A stretch of 64,000 nucleotides of DNA from assembly GCF_017487345.1 (NCBI RefSeq), contig NZ_CP062006.1:681001-745000 (forward strand), given 5' to 3'. Origin of the DNA: Brevundimonas pondensis (GTDB lineage: Bacteria; Pseudomonadota; Alphaproteobacteria; Caulobacterales; Caulobacteraceae). Each line of letters opens with the position of its first letter. The stretch's first letter is position 1. Shown here one piece after another: positions 36,861 through 45,939 of this stretch. The notes under the pieces were generated by a model. The model worked only from the letters and a program-made list of their open reading frames with translations, did not search any database and was not told where the DNA came from. Made by a program: the position numbers and the translations under genes.

Positions 36861-37952
36861 GTGATTTCTGTCCGTTCCACCGCCGGTCTTCTGGCCCTCG
36901 GCGTCACCCTGGCTCTTACGGGGGCCGCCGCCGCCCAGACCTATCGTCCGACCTTCCACCCGGACCAGTTGAAGGGACCGCCCGCTGGGCCGGTCAATCA
37001 GGTGCTGGTGGTGGGCTCGCCCCACCTGGCCCAGATGGGCGATGCGGTGAAGGCCGAGATGCTGACGCCCTTGCTGGACCGCCTGGCGGCCTGGGCCCCT
37101 GAAGTGATCGCCATCGAGAACGTCTCGGGCCTGCAATGCGACGCCATGCGCCGCTATCCGCAGCGCTACAGGGTGTCGATCAGCGACTATTGCCCGGACG
37201 TCAGCCATGCCGGTCAGCAGGCGGGGCTGGACGTCCCGGCGGCCAACGCCGAGGCCGAGCGGCTGCTGGCGGAATGGCCCGCGGCGCCGAGCCCGGAACA
37301 GCGTCGCCGTCTGGCCGCGATCTTCCTGGCGGCGGGCGAGCCGACCTCGGCCCTGGTCCAGTGGCTGCGTCTGGCCCCGGCGGAGCGCCGCGAGGGCGAG
37401 GGGCTGGACGCGACCCTGGTGGCCCAGCTGAACACGCTGGTCGACAGCATCAACGAGAGCGATTCCGTCGCCGCTGCCCTGGCCGCACGCCTGGGACTGG
37501 AGCGGGTGTGGAGCGTCGACGACCACTCGTCCGACCGCTATCCGGCGGACATCAGGGGCTATGCCCGGGCGATCCGTCAGGTCTGGAACAATCCGGCGAG
37601 CGAGGAGCGCCGCGCGGCGGAGGCGCCGTTCGAAGCCGGGCTGTCGCAGCCCGACGGCCTGCTGAACCTCTATCGCTACTACAACAGCCCCGAGGCGATG
37701 CGCCGGGCCTATGAGAGCGACTTCGGCGCGGCCCAGAAGGACCCTTCGCCCGAGGGCTTCGGCCGCATGTATCTGGCGTCCTATGAGACGCGGAACCTGC
37801 GCATGGTCGCCAACATGCGCGACGTCATGGGGATGAAGCCCGGCGTGAAGATGCTGGCCCTCGTGGGCGGCTCGCACAAGGGTTACTACGAGGCCTATCT
37901 GAACCAGATGCACGACGTGGTGCTGGTGGACGTGGAGCCGGTGCTGCGTTGA
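36861..37952 (+). CDS. DUF5694 family exported protein
   Basis: A 363-residue protein from GTG 36861, with AAGG upstream (an ATG at 36810 is also in frame). The signal peptide is RSTAGLLALGVTLALTG...AAAQ. The mature part begins with QVLVVGSPHLAQMGD and ends with MLALVGGSHKGYYEAYL, the two conserved ends of the DUF5694 family, which resembles TraB/TIKI/ChaN-like putative hydrolases with a G-S/T-x-H motif. IAIENVSGLQCD and WSVDDHSSDRYP carry further conserved acid residues. Activity is unproven. Confidence 0.82.
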   Translation: MISVRSTAGLLALGVTLALTGAAAAQTYRPTFHPDQLKGPPAGPVNQVLVVGSPHLAQMGDAVKAEMLTPLLDRLAAWAPEVIAIENVSGLQCDAMRRYPQRYRVSISDYCPDVSHAGQQAGLDVPAANAEAERLLAEWPAAPSPEQRRRLAAIFLAAGEPTSALVQWLRLAPAERREGEGLDATLVAQLNTLVDSINESDSVAAALAARLGLERVWSVDDHSSDRYPADIRGYARAIRQVWNNPASEERRAAEAPFEAGLSQPDGLLNLYRYYNSPEAMRRAYESDFGAAQKDPSPEGFGRMYLASYETRNLRMVANMRDVMGMKPGVKMLALVGGSHKGYYEAYLNQMHDVVLVDVEPVLR

Positions 37953-38056
37953 CGCCGGGGGCGGCCATTCGGTGTATTTTCACATATTCGTGTTTTGTAA
38001 ATTGTGATTTCTCGCTCTCATTTCACGTGGAGGTTGTCTCCAGGGAGGGTGGTTCC

Positions 38057-38335
38057 ATGATGAAATCCAAACGAAACGTCGCGCGCCTTTCGGCGCTGGC
38101 CCTGTTGATCGGCGCGGGTTTTGCTGGCGCTTCAACGACAGGCGCGACCAAGGCGGAGGCTAAAACGGAGTCCGACTACGTACGCTGCTATTTCCAAGGT
38201 TACGACGCCTGCTTGCCGCGAACGTCCGACGGGTTCGTCTATTTGCCCAGTCCGGGTTCAGCCGCGGAGGCCGCGTTCGAGCAATGTCTGGCTGACGTTG
38301 AGGCTGCTTGCTCAGCCCAGTATCCAGAGGGTTGA
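38057..38335 (+). CDS. Small exported four-Cys protein
   Basis: A 92-residue protein from ATG 38057, with GGAGGG upstream. A signal peptide covers about residues 1-34 (MMKSKRNVARLSALALLIG). The mature part carries four Cys (VRCYFQGYDACLP and FEQCLADVEAACSAQ), enough for two disulphides. No family is recognised. The 100-bp upstream region is unusually A+T-rich for the window, suggesting a strong or horizontally acquired promoter. Confidence 0.6.
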   Translation: MMKSKRNVARLSALALLIGAGFAGASTTGATKAEAKTESDYVRCYFQGYDACLPRTSDGFVYLPSPGSAAEAAFEQCLADVEAACSAQYPEG

Positions 38336-38388
38336 GTAGCTTCCTGTCCTGATGATGGCGACGGCTTTTCTAGAGCCGTCGCCATTAT

Positions 38389-40187
38389 CTAGCCCGCCAG
38401 CGCCGCCTTCTTCTCTTCCAGCTCCAGCCAGTCCAGTTCGGCGGCTTCGAGGTCGGCGCGGGCCTTGTCGGCGGCCTTCATGGCGCGGTCGAAGGCGGCG
38501 GGGTCGCGGGTGTAGAGGCTCTGGTCGGCCAGGATAGCGTCCTGCTTGGCGATCTCGACCGGCAGGGTCTCCATCAGCTTTTCGACCTCTTCCAGACGCC
38601 GCGCGTCTTTATACGAGAGCTTGACCTGCTTCTTGGGGGCGGCGGCGACCGGGGCGGGGCCTTGGGGGCTGTTTCCGCGTGGGTCGGGGGCGGGGCGAGG
38701 AAGGTGGGGTTCTGGCGCAGGAAGTCCTGCCAGCCGCCGGGGGTTTCGACGATGTCGCCGCGCCCGTTCATGGCGATGGTCGAGGTGGCCAGACGGTCGA
38801 CGAAGTCGCGGTCGTGCGACACTAGGATCAGGGTGCCGTCATAGCCCTCGAGCAGCTCTTCCAGCTTGTCGAGGGTGTCCATGTCGAGGTCGTTGGTCGG
38901 TTCGTCGAGGACCATCATGTTGGCCGGCTTGGCCAGGGCGCGCGCCAGCAGCAGGCGGTTGCGCTCGCCGCCGGACAGGGTCGAGATCGGCTGGCGCAGC
39001 TGGCTTTCCTGGAACAGGAAGTCCTTGGCGTAGGCGGCGACGTGCTTGGAGAAGCCGCGCACGATGATGCTGTCGCCGCCGCCGGGCGTCAGGGCGTCCC
39101 ACAGGGTCATGTCCGACTTCAGCCCCTCGCGCGACTGATCCAGATAGACGGGTTCCAGATTGGCGCCGAGGCGGATGGTCCCCTCGTCGGGCACCAGCTC
39201 GCCCAGCAGGGTCTTGACCAGGGTGGTCTTGCCCGCGCCGTTGGGGCCGACGATGGCCAGACGGTCGCCGCGCATGACGCGGGTGGTCAGGTTCTTGAAG
39301 ATGACGCGGTCGCCAAAGACCTTGGTCACGCCCTTGAGCTCGGCCACCAGCTTGCCCGAGACGGCGCCGGAATCGACGCCCAGATAGAGGTCGCGCGGGA
39401 CGTCCTTCATCTTCTCGGCGCGTTCGGCGCGCAGGGCGGCCAGGTTGCGGGCGCGGCCCTCGTTGCGGGTGCGCCGCGCGGTGATGGAGCGGTAGAAGGT
39501 CTCGGTCTCGCGTTCGATGGTTTTCGTCAGCTTTTCGAGGGCGATGGCCTCTTCTTCCTGAACCTTGGCGGCCCAGTCGTCGAAGGCGTCGAAGCCCTTG
39601 TTCAGGGTGCGGACGCGGCGGTTGTCCAGCCAGTGGACGGTATTCGTCACCTTGTTCAGGAAGGCGCGGTCGTGGCTGACCACCAGGACGGCGAAGCGGG
39701 CCTGAACCAGCTCGTTCTCCAGCAGTTCGATGGCCAGGATGTCTAGGTGGTTGGTCGGCTCGTCCAGCAGCAGGACGTCGGGCTCTTCGGCGAAGGCCTT
39801 GGCGAGGGCGGCGCGGCGGGTCTCGCCGCCGGACAGGTTCTGGGCGGGCTTTTCGGGGTTGAGGCCGAAGGTGGTCAGCCAGCTTTCGGCGGTCCAGCGC
39901 TCGGCCCCGCCCGAGGCGGCGTAGTCCAGCAGGGTGTCGCCGCTAATGTCAGGTTCCTGGGCCACATAGGCGAAGCGGGTGCCGGCCTGGACGGCGCGGT
40001 CGCCGCTGTCGGCCTCGACCAAGCCCATGACCACCTTCATCAGGGTCGACTTGCCGGCCCCGTTGCGGCCGACCACGGCGGCGCGACTGCGCGGCTCGAC
40101 CGCCAGATCGACCCCGTCGAACAGCGGGCGCTGACCATCCTGCAGACGGACATCTTTGAGGGCGACGAGAGGGGGACGAGCAGCCAT
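38389..40187 (-). pseudogene. ABC-F family ATPase (Uup/EttA-like), frameshifted near the 3' end
   Basis: Two ATP-binding cassettes in one chain: Walker A GRNGAGKS and GPNGAGKT, signatures LSGGETRRAAL and LSGGERNRLLL, and Walker B LLLDEPTNHLD and MVLDEPTNDLD. ABC-F proteins act on ribosomes or DNA, not in transport. From ATG 40187 the frame is intact to about 38655, then runs into a spurious tail and stops at 38574. The proper C-terminal coil (KKQVKLSYKDARRLEEVEKL, then residues to ...EEKKAALAG, stop at 38389) continues in another frame. One base appears to be missing in a G/C run at about 38651-38660. It may be a sequencing error or a real mutation. Confidence 0.85.
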
Positions 40188-40245
40188 GGCGGGGCCTATA
40201 GCGCGGCCCGCGCCCGACCGCCACGTCTGCTGGCGCGACAAGGCG

Positions 40246-42042
40246 TCAGGCGATGTGGTCGGCGGACTTGTGGCGCTTGCGCGCTCTTTGTGGCCAGTGC
40301 GCAAGGAGCAGGTCGCCGAGCGTCGTCAGGGCCAGAACGCCGCCGATCCAGGCGCCGCCCCAGGCGAAGAAGACGATGGCGGGCGTCTGATCGGCCGGAT
40401 CCACAGCGACCAGCCCGATGAAGATCGCCACGAGTCCCAGAGGCGTGCCCCATCGGCGCAGGTTCAGCATCAGCGGGTGCTGACTGGCGGCGGCTACGGC
40501 GCCGGCGGCGCCGGCGAGAAACAGGATGGCTGCGGCGGGGGCGCCGACCCAGAATGATGGCGAGACTGCAGCCAGACCCGCGCCGACGGCGGCGGCGGCG
40601 ATCAGCACGCCGCTGGCCAGTATGTGCGCCGCACCGCGCGCGGGCCAGCGTCGTGCCAGATGCAGTCCGCCTACCGGCATCAGCAACATGACGATCACCA
40701 GGGTCAGATAGAAGGCGGGACGGTTTTCCATCTGTGCGACGGCGACGAACCACAACGGAATGAACAGGCCGGGCCATGTCCAGAGCCAATGGAGGCGTTG
40801 ACTCCAACGGTCGGCGTCGCTGACGAGAGCAGCCCACCAGATCAGACCTATGCCCGCCAGGACGGCCCCCGGCACGGCGATCGACTGAACGGGGCTTGGG
40901 TCAGGCGGCAGGAAGGCGTTCAACAGCATCAGCAGCGCCGTGACCGGCGCCCAGCCACAGGCGCGCCAGAAGCTGTCCGCTGTGAAGCCGGCCCTCCGCC
41001 GCCAACGGGGCAGGACAAACAGGTAGTGGCCAGCCAGAGCCAACAGAATGGACCCCGACAGGCCCACCCCGGCGCCAGCCAGGAAGCCGACGCCCTCGCT
41101 TCCGGCGGGCGCGCCCGCGCTGACGACCAGGGCGGAGAGAAGGGTGACAATGCCTGCGAACCAGATGCTGCCGAGGCCGAAGCGAGGGCGAGACAGGTAC
41201 TCGCGCCACCAGGCGACGGCGGCGGGGTTCAGGTAGTTCAGAACATAGGGGACCTCATGATCTATGCGGGCCAGAAGGTCGCTGATCTGGCGGCCCAGTT
41301 CGGGACGCAGGCGGGCTTGCATCCGTTCACGCGGACCGATGGGCCGGCTGAGAGCCATGAAGGCGACGTGTCCGGCCGACGCCCGGCTACGCAGGCGTTT
41401 CAGGGTCTCGAGATCGGCGCGGTGCTGCAAGGCGCCGAGACCGGGGCGCCAGTGGTCGCCGACAGGCCGGTGGTCCCATCCGAAGAAGGTGATGGTCGGC
41501 TCCAGCAGGACCTCGAAGCCCGGCCCTCGCTGGGCCGCCAGCTGGTCCAGCCAATGCTCGGTGGAGTCATGAACGTCCAGCGCGCCGAGCGCCGGCGAGC
41601 GGAAGACGGCGACCAGGGCCGTCAGGACTGTTTCGCTATCGGGCGCCGCTTGTCGCAGGGCCTCGGACAGGGCGTCGCAGCGGCGCTGATGCTCGTCGCG
41701 GTCAGCGCGGTCGCGGGCCATTTCCGCAACCAGGGCGGGATCTTGCGGCGAGGCTTCGGTCGAGGGCGTCGCGGGAGGAGGGGCGTGGTTCTCGCCGAGG
41801 GGCGCGGCGGGGGCGTCCAGCCCCTCGTCGACGGCGTCGTCGTCATTCCAGCCGTTGTCGGCTTCCCAGGCGGCGTGACGGGCGTGGTTCAGGGCCTGCT
41901 CGAAGGCGGCGCGCAGGGCCTGGAAGCCCTCGGGATCGTCCTCGGGATGGACGATCTTCAGCCGCCGGGCATAGGCGCGACGGATCTCGCGCTCGTCGGT
42001 GGAAGGGGAGATGGCGAGCTCGCGCCAGACGGAAGTTCTCAC
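40246..42042 (-). CDS. J-domain membrane protein, HscC partner type
   Basis: A 598-residue protein. Residues 1-55 form a divergent J domain: LAISPSTDEREIRRAYARRL, then HPEDDPEGFQALRAAFEQAL in place of the usual HPD loop. A Pro-rich linker follows. From about residue 290 there are roughly ten membrane helices. Its start overlaps the stop of the Hsp70 gene by 4 bp. This matches the Escherichia coli pattern in which HscC works with membrane-linked J proteins DjlB and DjlC, so it is the likely co-chaperone. The client is unknown. Confidence 0.82.
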   Translation of the reverse strand: MRTSVWRELAISPSTDEREIRRAYARRLKIVHPEDDPEGFQALRAAFEQALNHARHAAWEADNGWNDDDAVDEGLDAPAAPLGENHAPPPATPSTEASPQDPALVAEMARDRADRDEHQRRCDALSEALRQAAPDSETVLTALVAVFRSPALGALDVHDSTEHWLDQLAAQRGPGFEVLLEPTITFFGWDHRPVGDHWRPGLGALQHRADLETLKRLRSRASAGHVAFMALSRPIGPRERMQARLRPELGRQISDLLARIDHEVPYVLNYLNPAAVAWWREYLSRPRFGLGSIWFAGIVTLLSALVVSAGAPAGSEGVGFLAGAGVGLSGSILLALAGHYLFVLPRWRRRAGFTADSFWRACGWAPVTALLMLLNAFLPPDPSPVQSIAVPGAVLAGIGLIWWAALVSDADRWSQRLHWLWTWPGLFIPLWFVAVAQMENRPAFYLTLVIVMLLMPVGGLHLARRWPARGAAHILASGVLIAAAAVGAGLAAVSPSFWVGAPAAAILFLAGAAGAVAAASQHPLMLNLRRWGTPLGLVAIFIGLVAVDPADQTPAIVFFAWGGAWIGGVLALTTLGDLLLAHWPQRARKRHKSADHIA

Positions 42043-43745
42043 AGCCAGGTCGCGCCTTCGAACTGGTCGAGGACCTGGGTCAGTTCGGCACGCCCGTGTT
42101 CGATCTCGCGCGGGTCCTGGCGCTCCAGGATAAAGGTGAAGCGGTCCAGATGCTGACCAATGAAGTGGCGCTGGTCGCCCAGGGAGTCCTCGTAGCAGCG
42201 GGCGGCGCGGGCCAGGACGGCGCGGTTGACATCAGCATCGCGCGGGTGGTGTTTCAGCGCGGCCAGGGCCTCACGGCGCTTCTGGAAGTCGGGGCCGGAC
42301 ATGACGTCCTCGTCGGCGATCACAAGCTCGCGGCGCTCGCCGGTTTTCGGCACATGGACGTCGACCTCGAGCAGGCCGTTGATGTCGTAGGAGAAGCGCA
42401 CCTCGATGGCGATCTCGCCGGCCGGGGCGGCGGGGACGGCGACGTCCAGTTCGCCCAGGCGAATGTTGTCGATTACGGCCCGGGACTCGCCCTGGTAGAT
42501 GGGCAGCTTCACCTGGCGTTGGTTGGCCTCCATGGTCGAATAGACCTGGATGCGGCTGGCCGGGATGACGGTGTTGCGTTCGATGATGGGCGAGAAAACG
42601 CCATGGCGGACCATGCCGCCGGGGCCGCGCTCGCTGATCTCGACGCCCAGGCTGTAGGGGCAGACGTCGGTCAGGACGACCTCTTTCAGCGCCGTGTCGC
42701 GGGCCTTGAGCCCCGCCTGGACGGCGGCGCCCAGGGCCACGGCCTGATCCGGGTCGACGGCGTTGGAGGGGAAGCGGCCGAACATCCGGGTCAGGGACCT
42801 GCGCACGACCGGCATCCGCGTGGCCCCGCCGACCATGACGATTTCCTGCAGGCCGTCGGCGCGCAGGCCGGCGTCGCGCAGCGCCCGCAGGACAGGATCA
42901 CGCAGCCGGGTCAGCAGGCCTGAGCACATCTCCTCGAAGGCGTCGGCGGTGAAGCCGTGTTCGAAGCTCTCGTCCTTCCAGGTCACGGCCATCGAGGCGG
43001 CTGCGCCGTCGGTCAGGGCGCGGCGAGCCCGCTCGGCGGCGGCGCGGATGCGTTCGCGCAGATGCGGATCGGCCCGCTGCGCGGGCGACAGGCGGTCGCC
43101 CATGGCCTTGCCGAAGGCCTCGATCAGCACCTGGTTGAAATCCTCGCCGCCCAGCCGGTTGTCGCCGGTCGAGGCGCGGACCTCGATGACGCCCTCGAAG
43201 ATCTCCAGCACCGAAACGTCGAAGGTGCCGCCGCCCAGGTCGAAGACCAGGAAGCGGCTTTCGTCGTCCAGTTCGTGAATGCCATAGGCCAGGGCCGCGG
43301 CGGTCGGCTCGTTCAGCAGGCGCTCGACCTTGAGCCCGGCCAGTTCGCCGGCGCGGCGTGTGGCCTTGCGTTGCTTGTCGTTGAAATAGGCAGGGACGGT
43401 GATGACCGCCTCGGTCACCGGCTGGCCCAGATGGGCGGCGGCGTCGTCGGCCAGGCGGCGCAGGACCAGGGCGGACAGCTCCTCGGGCAGGAAGGTGCGC
43501 TTGCCCAGCTTGGTCGGGCGGCTGGCGCCCATGTAACGCTTGAAGGCCGTGGCGGTGAGGTCGGGGTGAGTGGACTGGCGCTCACGCGCGGCCAGACCGA
43601 CCAGGACCTCGCCGGTCGTCTCGTCCAGGCTGACGGCGGAGGGGGTCAGCAGGTGACCCAGGCTGTTGGGGATCAGCTCCGCCTTGCCGTCGCGCCAGAC
43701 GCCCACGGCGCTGTTGGTCGTTCCCAGGTCGATGCCGATGATCAC
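42039..43745 (-). CDS. Hsp70 family chaperone, HscC-like
   Basis: A 568-residue Hsp70 from GTG 43745, with AAGGGGG upstream; an in-frame upstream extension lacks Hsp70 likeness. The phosphate 1 loop is GIDLGTTNS, phosphate 2 is FDLGGGTFDVS, and the adenosine motif is IVMVGGATRMP. The substrate-binding beta domain (DVCPYSLGVEI, VFSPIIERNTVIP) is present, but the C-terminal lid is short and ends QFEGATWL without an EEVD-like tail. Length and wording match HscC rather than DnaK. The J-domain partner follows directly. Confidence 0.92.
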   Translation of the reverse strand: MIIGIDLGTTNSAVGVWRDGKAELIPNSLGHLLTPSAVSLDETTGEVLVGLAARERQSTHPDLTATAFKRYMGASRPTKLGKRTFLPEELSALVLRRLADDAAAHLGQPVTEAVITVPAYFNDKQRKATRRAGELAGLKVERLLNEPTAAALAYGIHELDDESRFLVFDLGGGTFDVSVLEIFEGVIEVRASTGDNRLGGEDFNQVLIEAFGKAMGDRLSPAQRADPHLRERIRAAAERARRALTDGAAASMAVTWKDESFEHGFTADAFEEMCSGLLTRLRDPVLRALRDAGLRADGLQEIVMVGGATRMPVVRRSLTRMFGRFPSNAVDPDQAVALGAAVQAGLKARDTALKEVVLTDVCPYSLGVEISERGPGGMVRHGVFSPIIERNTVIPASRIQVYSTMEANQRQVKLPIYQGESRAVIDNIRLGELDVAVPAAPAGEIAIEVRFSYDINGLLEVDVHVPKTGERRELVIADEDVMSGPDFQKRREALAALKHHPRDADVNRAVLARAARCYEDSLGDQRHFIGQHLDRFTFILERQDPREIEHGRAELTQVLDQFEGATWL

Positions 43746-43840
43746 GCTAAGCCCCCTTGCCGCGACGCTTGTCTGTAGCGGGGCGGTCCGGCGGGCGGCA
43801 AGTCGAAGTTCGACGTTCGGCGAAATTGGTTTGAAAGGAA

Positions 43841-43854
43841 ACTGTCCGGTTGGT
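43841..43854. promoter_or_regulatory. Candidate TetR operator
   Basis: ACTGTCCGGTTGGT lies 13 bp upstream of the tetR start. It resembles the ACCGTCCGGTYGGT-type sites found in front of many TetR genes. TTGGT also occurs 25 bp upstream of its right end. Confidence 0.4.
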
Positions 43855-43866
43855 ATGTAAGGCGTC

Positions 43867-44448
43867 ATGGACGCTCAGACTCGCCGCCGCGCGCCGGAAG
43901 CCACCCGCGCCGAGATCATCGACATGGCCATCGAGGCCGCCGCCGAAGAGGGGGCGACCGGGCTGAAGTTGGACGCGGTGGTGGCGCGTCTGCCGTTCAG
44001 CAAGGGCGCCCTGCTGCATCACTTTCCGACCAAGCTGGCCTTGCTGGAGGGCGTGATCGACCATCTGGCGAACGAGATGACGGCGGCCATACTGGCCGAG
44101 GCGGCCCGCGACCCCAATCCCTATGGCCGCAATGCGCGGGCCTATCTGCGGGCGACCGTCAACGAGCCGGTGACGGAGCGCGACGTCAGCATCGGCCGGG
44201 CGGCCCTGGTGGCCTGTGCGGTGGAGCCGAGCCTGATCGCGCGCTGGCGGGCGGCGATGCGGACCCTGGCCGAGGACGATCCCATCGATCCGGCGGGCAA
44301 GGACGACGCCCTGATGCTGCGGCTGATCGCCGACGGCCTGTGGATGAGCGACCTGTTCGGCACCCACGAGGTCTCGCCTGAGCAACGTCGGGCGCTGCTG
44401 TCGCTGCTGACGCCCGGCAGCATCCTGACCGAGGCGCACGGTTTCTGA
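43867..44448 (+). CDS. TetR family transcriptional regulator
   Basis: A 193-residue regulator. The helix-turn-helix is residues about 14-60 (RAEIIDMAIEAAAEEG, FSKGALLHHFPTKLALLEGV). The C-terminal ligand domain (RAYLRATVNEPV, LLSLLTPGS) matches the TetR_C group often seen with SMR pumps. Its stop shares one base with the start of the SMR gene, so the pair forms an operon, and autoregulation with derepression by a pump substrate is likely. It is divergent from the Hsp70 gene. Confidence 0.93.
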   Translation: MDAQTRRRAPEATRAEIIDMAIEAAAEEGATGLKLDAVVARLPFSKGALLHHFPTKLALLEGVIDHLANEMTAAILAEAARDPNPYGRNARAYLRATVNEPVTERDVSIGRAALVACAVEPSLIARWRAAMRTLAEDDPIDPAGKDDALMLRLIADGLWMSDLFGTHEVSPEQRRALLSLLTPGSILTEAHGF

Positions 44449-44786
44449 TGAACCCGATCACCTGGGCGGCCCTGTTGGGCGCCATCGGCTTTGAAGTGCT
44501 GGGCACCACCCTGTTGCAGCAGTCGGAGCAGTTCACCCGGCCCTGGCCGACGGCGGGACTGGCGGTCTGTTACGGTCTGGCCTTCTACCTGCTGACCATC
44601 GCCCTGAAGCAGATGCCGGTGGGGCTGGCCTACGCCATCTGGAGCGGGCTGGGGGTGGTGCTGATCTCGGTCATCGGCATGTTCCTGTTCAAGCAGAAGC
44701 TGGACCTGCCGGCCGTGATCGGTCTGGTGATGATCGTCGGCGGGGTGGTGGTGATCAACCTGTTCTCGAAGAGCGTGACGCACTGA
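44448..44786 (+). CDS. Small multidrug resistance (SMR) family transporter
   Basis: A 112-residue four-helix protein. The essential membrane Glu is Glu16 in GFEVLGTTLLQQSEQF. GLAYAIWSGLGVVLISVIG is the diagnostic SMR segment. Close to QacE/EmrE-type exporters, which swap cationic drugs or guanidinium for protons as dimers. Only one SMR gene is present, so a homodimer is expected. It is co-translated with the TetR gene. Confidence 0.93.
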   Translation: MNPITWAALLGAIGFEVLGTTLLQQSEQFTRPWPTAGLAVCYGLAFYLLTIALKQMPVGLAYAIWSGLGVVLISVIGMFLFKQKLDLPAVIGLVMIVGGVVVINLFSKSVTH

Positions 44787-44815
44787 CCTCCCTCCCCACG
44801 AAGGGGAGGGAGGTC
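44785..44815. terminator. Bidirectional hairpin between SMR and hslO genes
   Basis: A perfect 13-bp stem GACCTCCCTCCCC/GGGGAGGGAGGTC (44785-44797 with 44803-44815) lies between convergent genes. There is no clear T-run, so termination strength is uncertain. Confidence 0.65.
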
Positions 44816-44820
44816 ATGTC

Positions 44821-45747
44821 TCAAGCTTCGATTTCGCTTGGATCGATCTTGTAGACGGTCGAGCAATATTCGCACGTTGCGTGGATCATGCCGTCGTCCT
44901 CGACCATGGCGGCGCGGTCTTCGGGCGGGAAGGACTGCATCACTGTGACCAGCCGCTCCTTGGAACAGCGGCAGACGGCGGCCAGGGGCCGGGCGCCTTC
45001 CAGCCGCACGCCGTCCTCGTGGAACAGGCGGAACAGCAGGGTTTCGGCGCTGATCGTGGGGTCGATCAACTCGTCGTCGCCCAGGGTGGCGAACAGGGCG
45101 CGGGTGCGTTCCCACACTTCTTCGGTCGAACCGCGAGCCTCGTCGCCGGCGATGACCTGAATCATGGCTCCGCCTGCTCGCCAGAACGTTCCGGCGTCGG
45201 TCGTGACCTGACCCACGGCCAGACGCACCTTGGTCGGCACCTGCTCGGACTGGGTGAAGTAGTGCTCGGCGCACAGTGACAGGCTCTCGCCCTCGATCGG
45301 GGTGATGCCCTGGGTGCGCTCAAAGTCCTCGCCACGGTCGATCGTCATGATGAAGACGCCCTTGCCCAGCAGGGTCTGCGCGCCCGGGCGCACGAAGCCC
45401 TCGGAGGCCTTGGCGACTTCTTCGGGATCGAAGCGGCAGAAGCCGCGCAGGGTCCCGGCGGTGTCATAGTCGGCGACGACATAGCGCACCGGGCCGTCGC
45501 CCTGGGCCTGAACGATCAGGCGGCCCTCGAACTTCAGCGCCGAGCCGACGATGGCGGCCAGGACGCAGGCCTCGCCCAGCAGGGCGGCGACGGGTTCGGG
45601 GTAGTCGTGGGCCGACAGGATCTTGTCCACGACCTCGCCCAGCCGCACCAGGCGGCCGCGCACGGGCCAGCCTTCGATCTGGAAGGCGGCGGCGAGGTTG
45701 TCGGTCGGGGGCTCGATGGGGTGTGCGGCGGGCGCGTGATCGGTCAC
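44821..45747 (-). CDS. hslO: Redox-regulated chaperone Hsp33
   Basis: A 308-residue holdase activated by oxidation. GTG 45747 is preceded by AGGA and gives the expected length; the frame stays open much further upstream, antisense to serB-serA, but that part is not Hsp33. The C-terminal zinc switch shows CxC in AVCRCSKERL and CxxC in ATCEYCSTVY. The N-terminal domain carries the usual LLGEACVLAAIVGSALKFEGRL stretch (in parts). Function is cytoplasmic protection against oxidative unfolding. Confidence 0.95.
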   Translation of the reverse strand: MTDHAPAAHPIEPPTDNLAAAFQIEGWPVRGRLVRLGEVVDKILSAHDYPEPVAALLGEACVLAAIVGSALKFEGRLIVQAQGDGPVRYVVADYDTAGTLRGFCRFDPEEVAKASEGFVRPGAQTLLGKGVFIMTIDRGEDFERTQGITPIEGESLSLCAEHYFTQSEQVPTKVRLAVGQVTTDAGTFWRAGGAMIQVIAGDEARGSTEEVWERTRALFATLGDDELIDPTISAETLLFRLFHEDGVRLEGARPLAAVCRCSKERLVTVMQSFPPEDRAAMVEDDGMIHATCEYCSTVYKIDPSEIEA

Positions 45748-45876
45748 GGCGAAGGTCCTGAATAAGGCGAAACTGTCGGAAGCGGCGCAACATAGGGAGC
45801 CGCAGCGTGCTTGGTAAGGGGCGGGCACGCCGTCGGATTTCTCGTCCACGCGACTTGCAGCTTGGCTGTTTCCGAC

Positions 45877-45901
45877 GGAACCTCTTCCGGCCCGGTTCGC
45901 T
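45877..45901 (+). promoter_or_regulatory. Possible EcfG-type stress promoter
   Basis: GGAAC at 45877-45881, a 16-bp spacer, then CGCT at 45898-45901. The general stress sigma factor of alphaproteobacteria uses GGAAC-N16/17-CGTT; this has one mismatch in the -10. The downstream gene start is 39 bp away. Confidence 0.35.
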
Positions 45902-45939
45902 CCTGTCCTGACGACAGTGGTTTCAAAAAGAGGTTGCCC

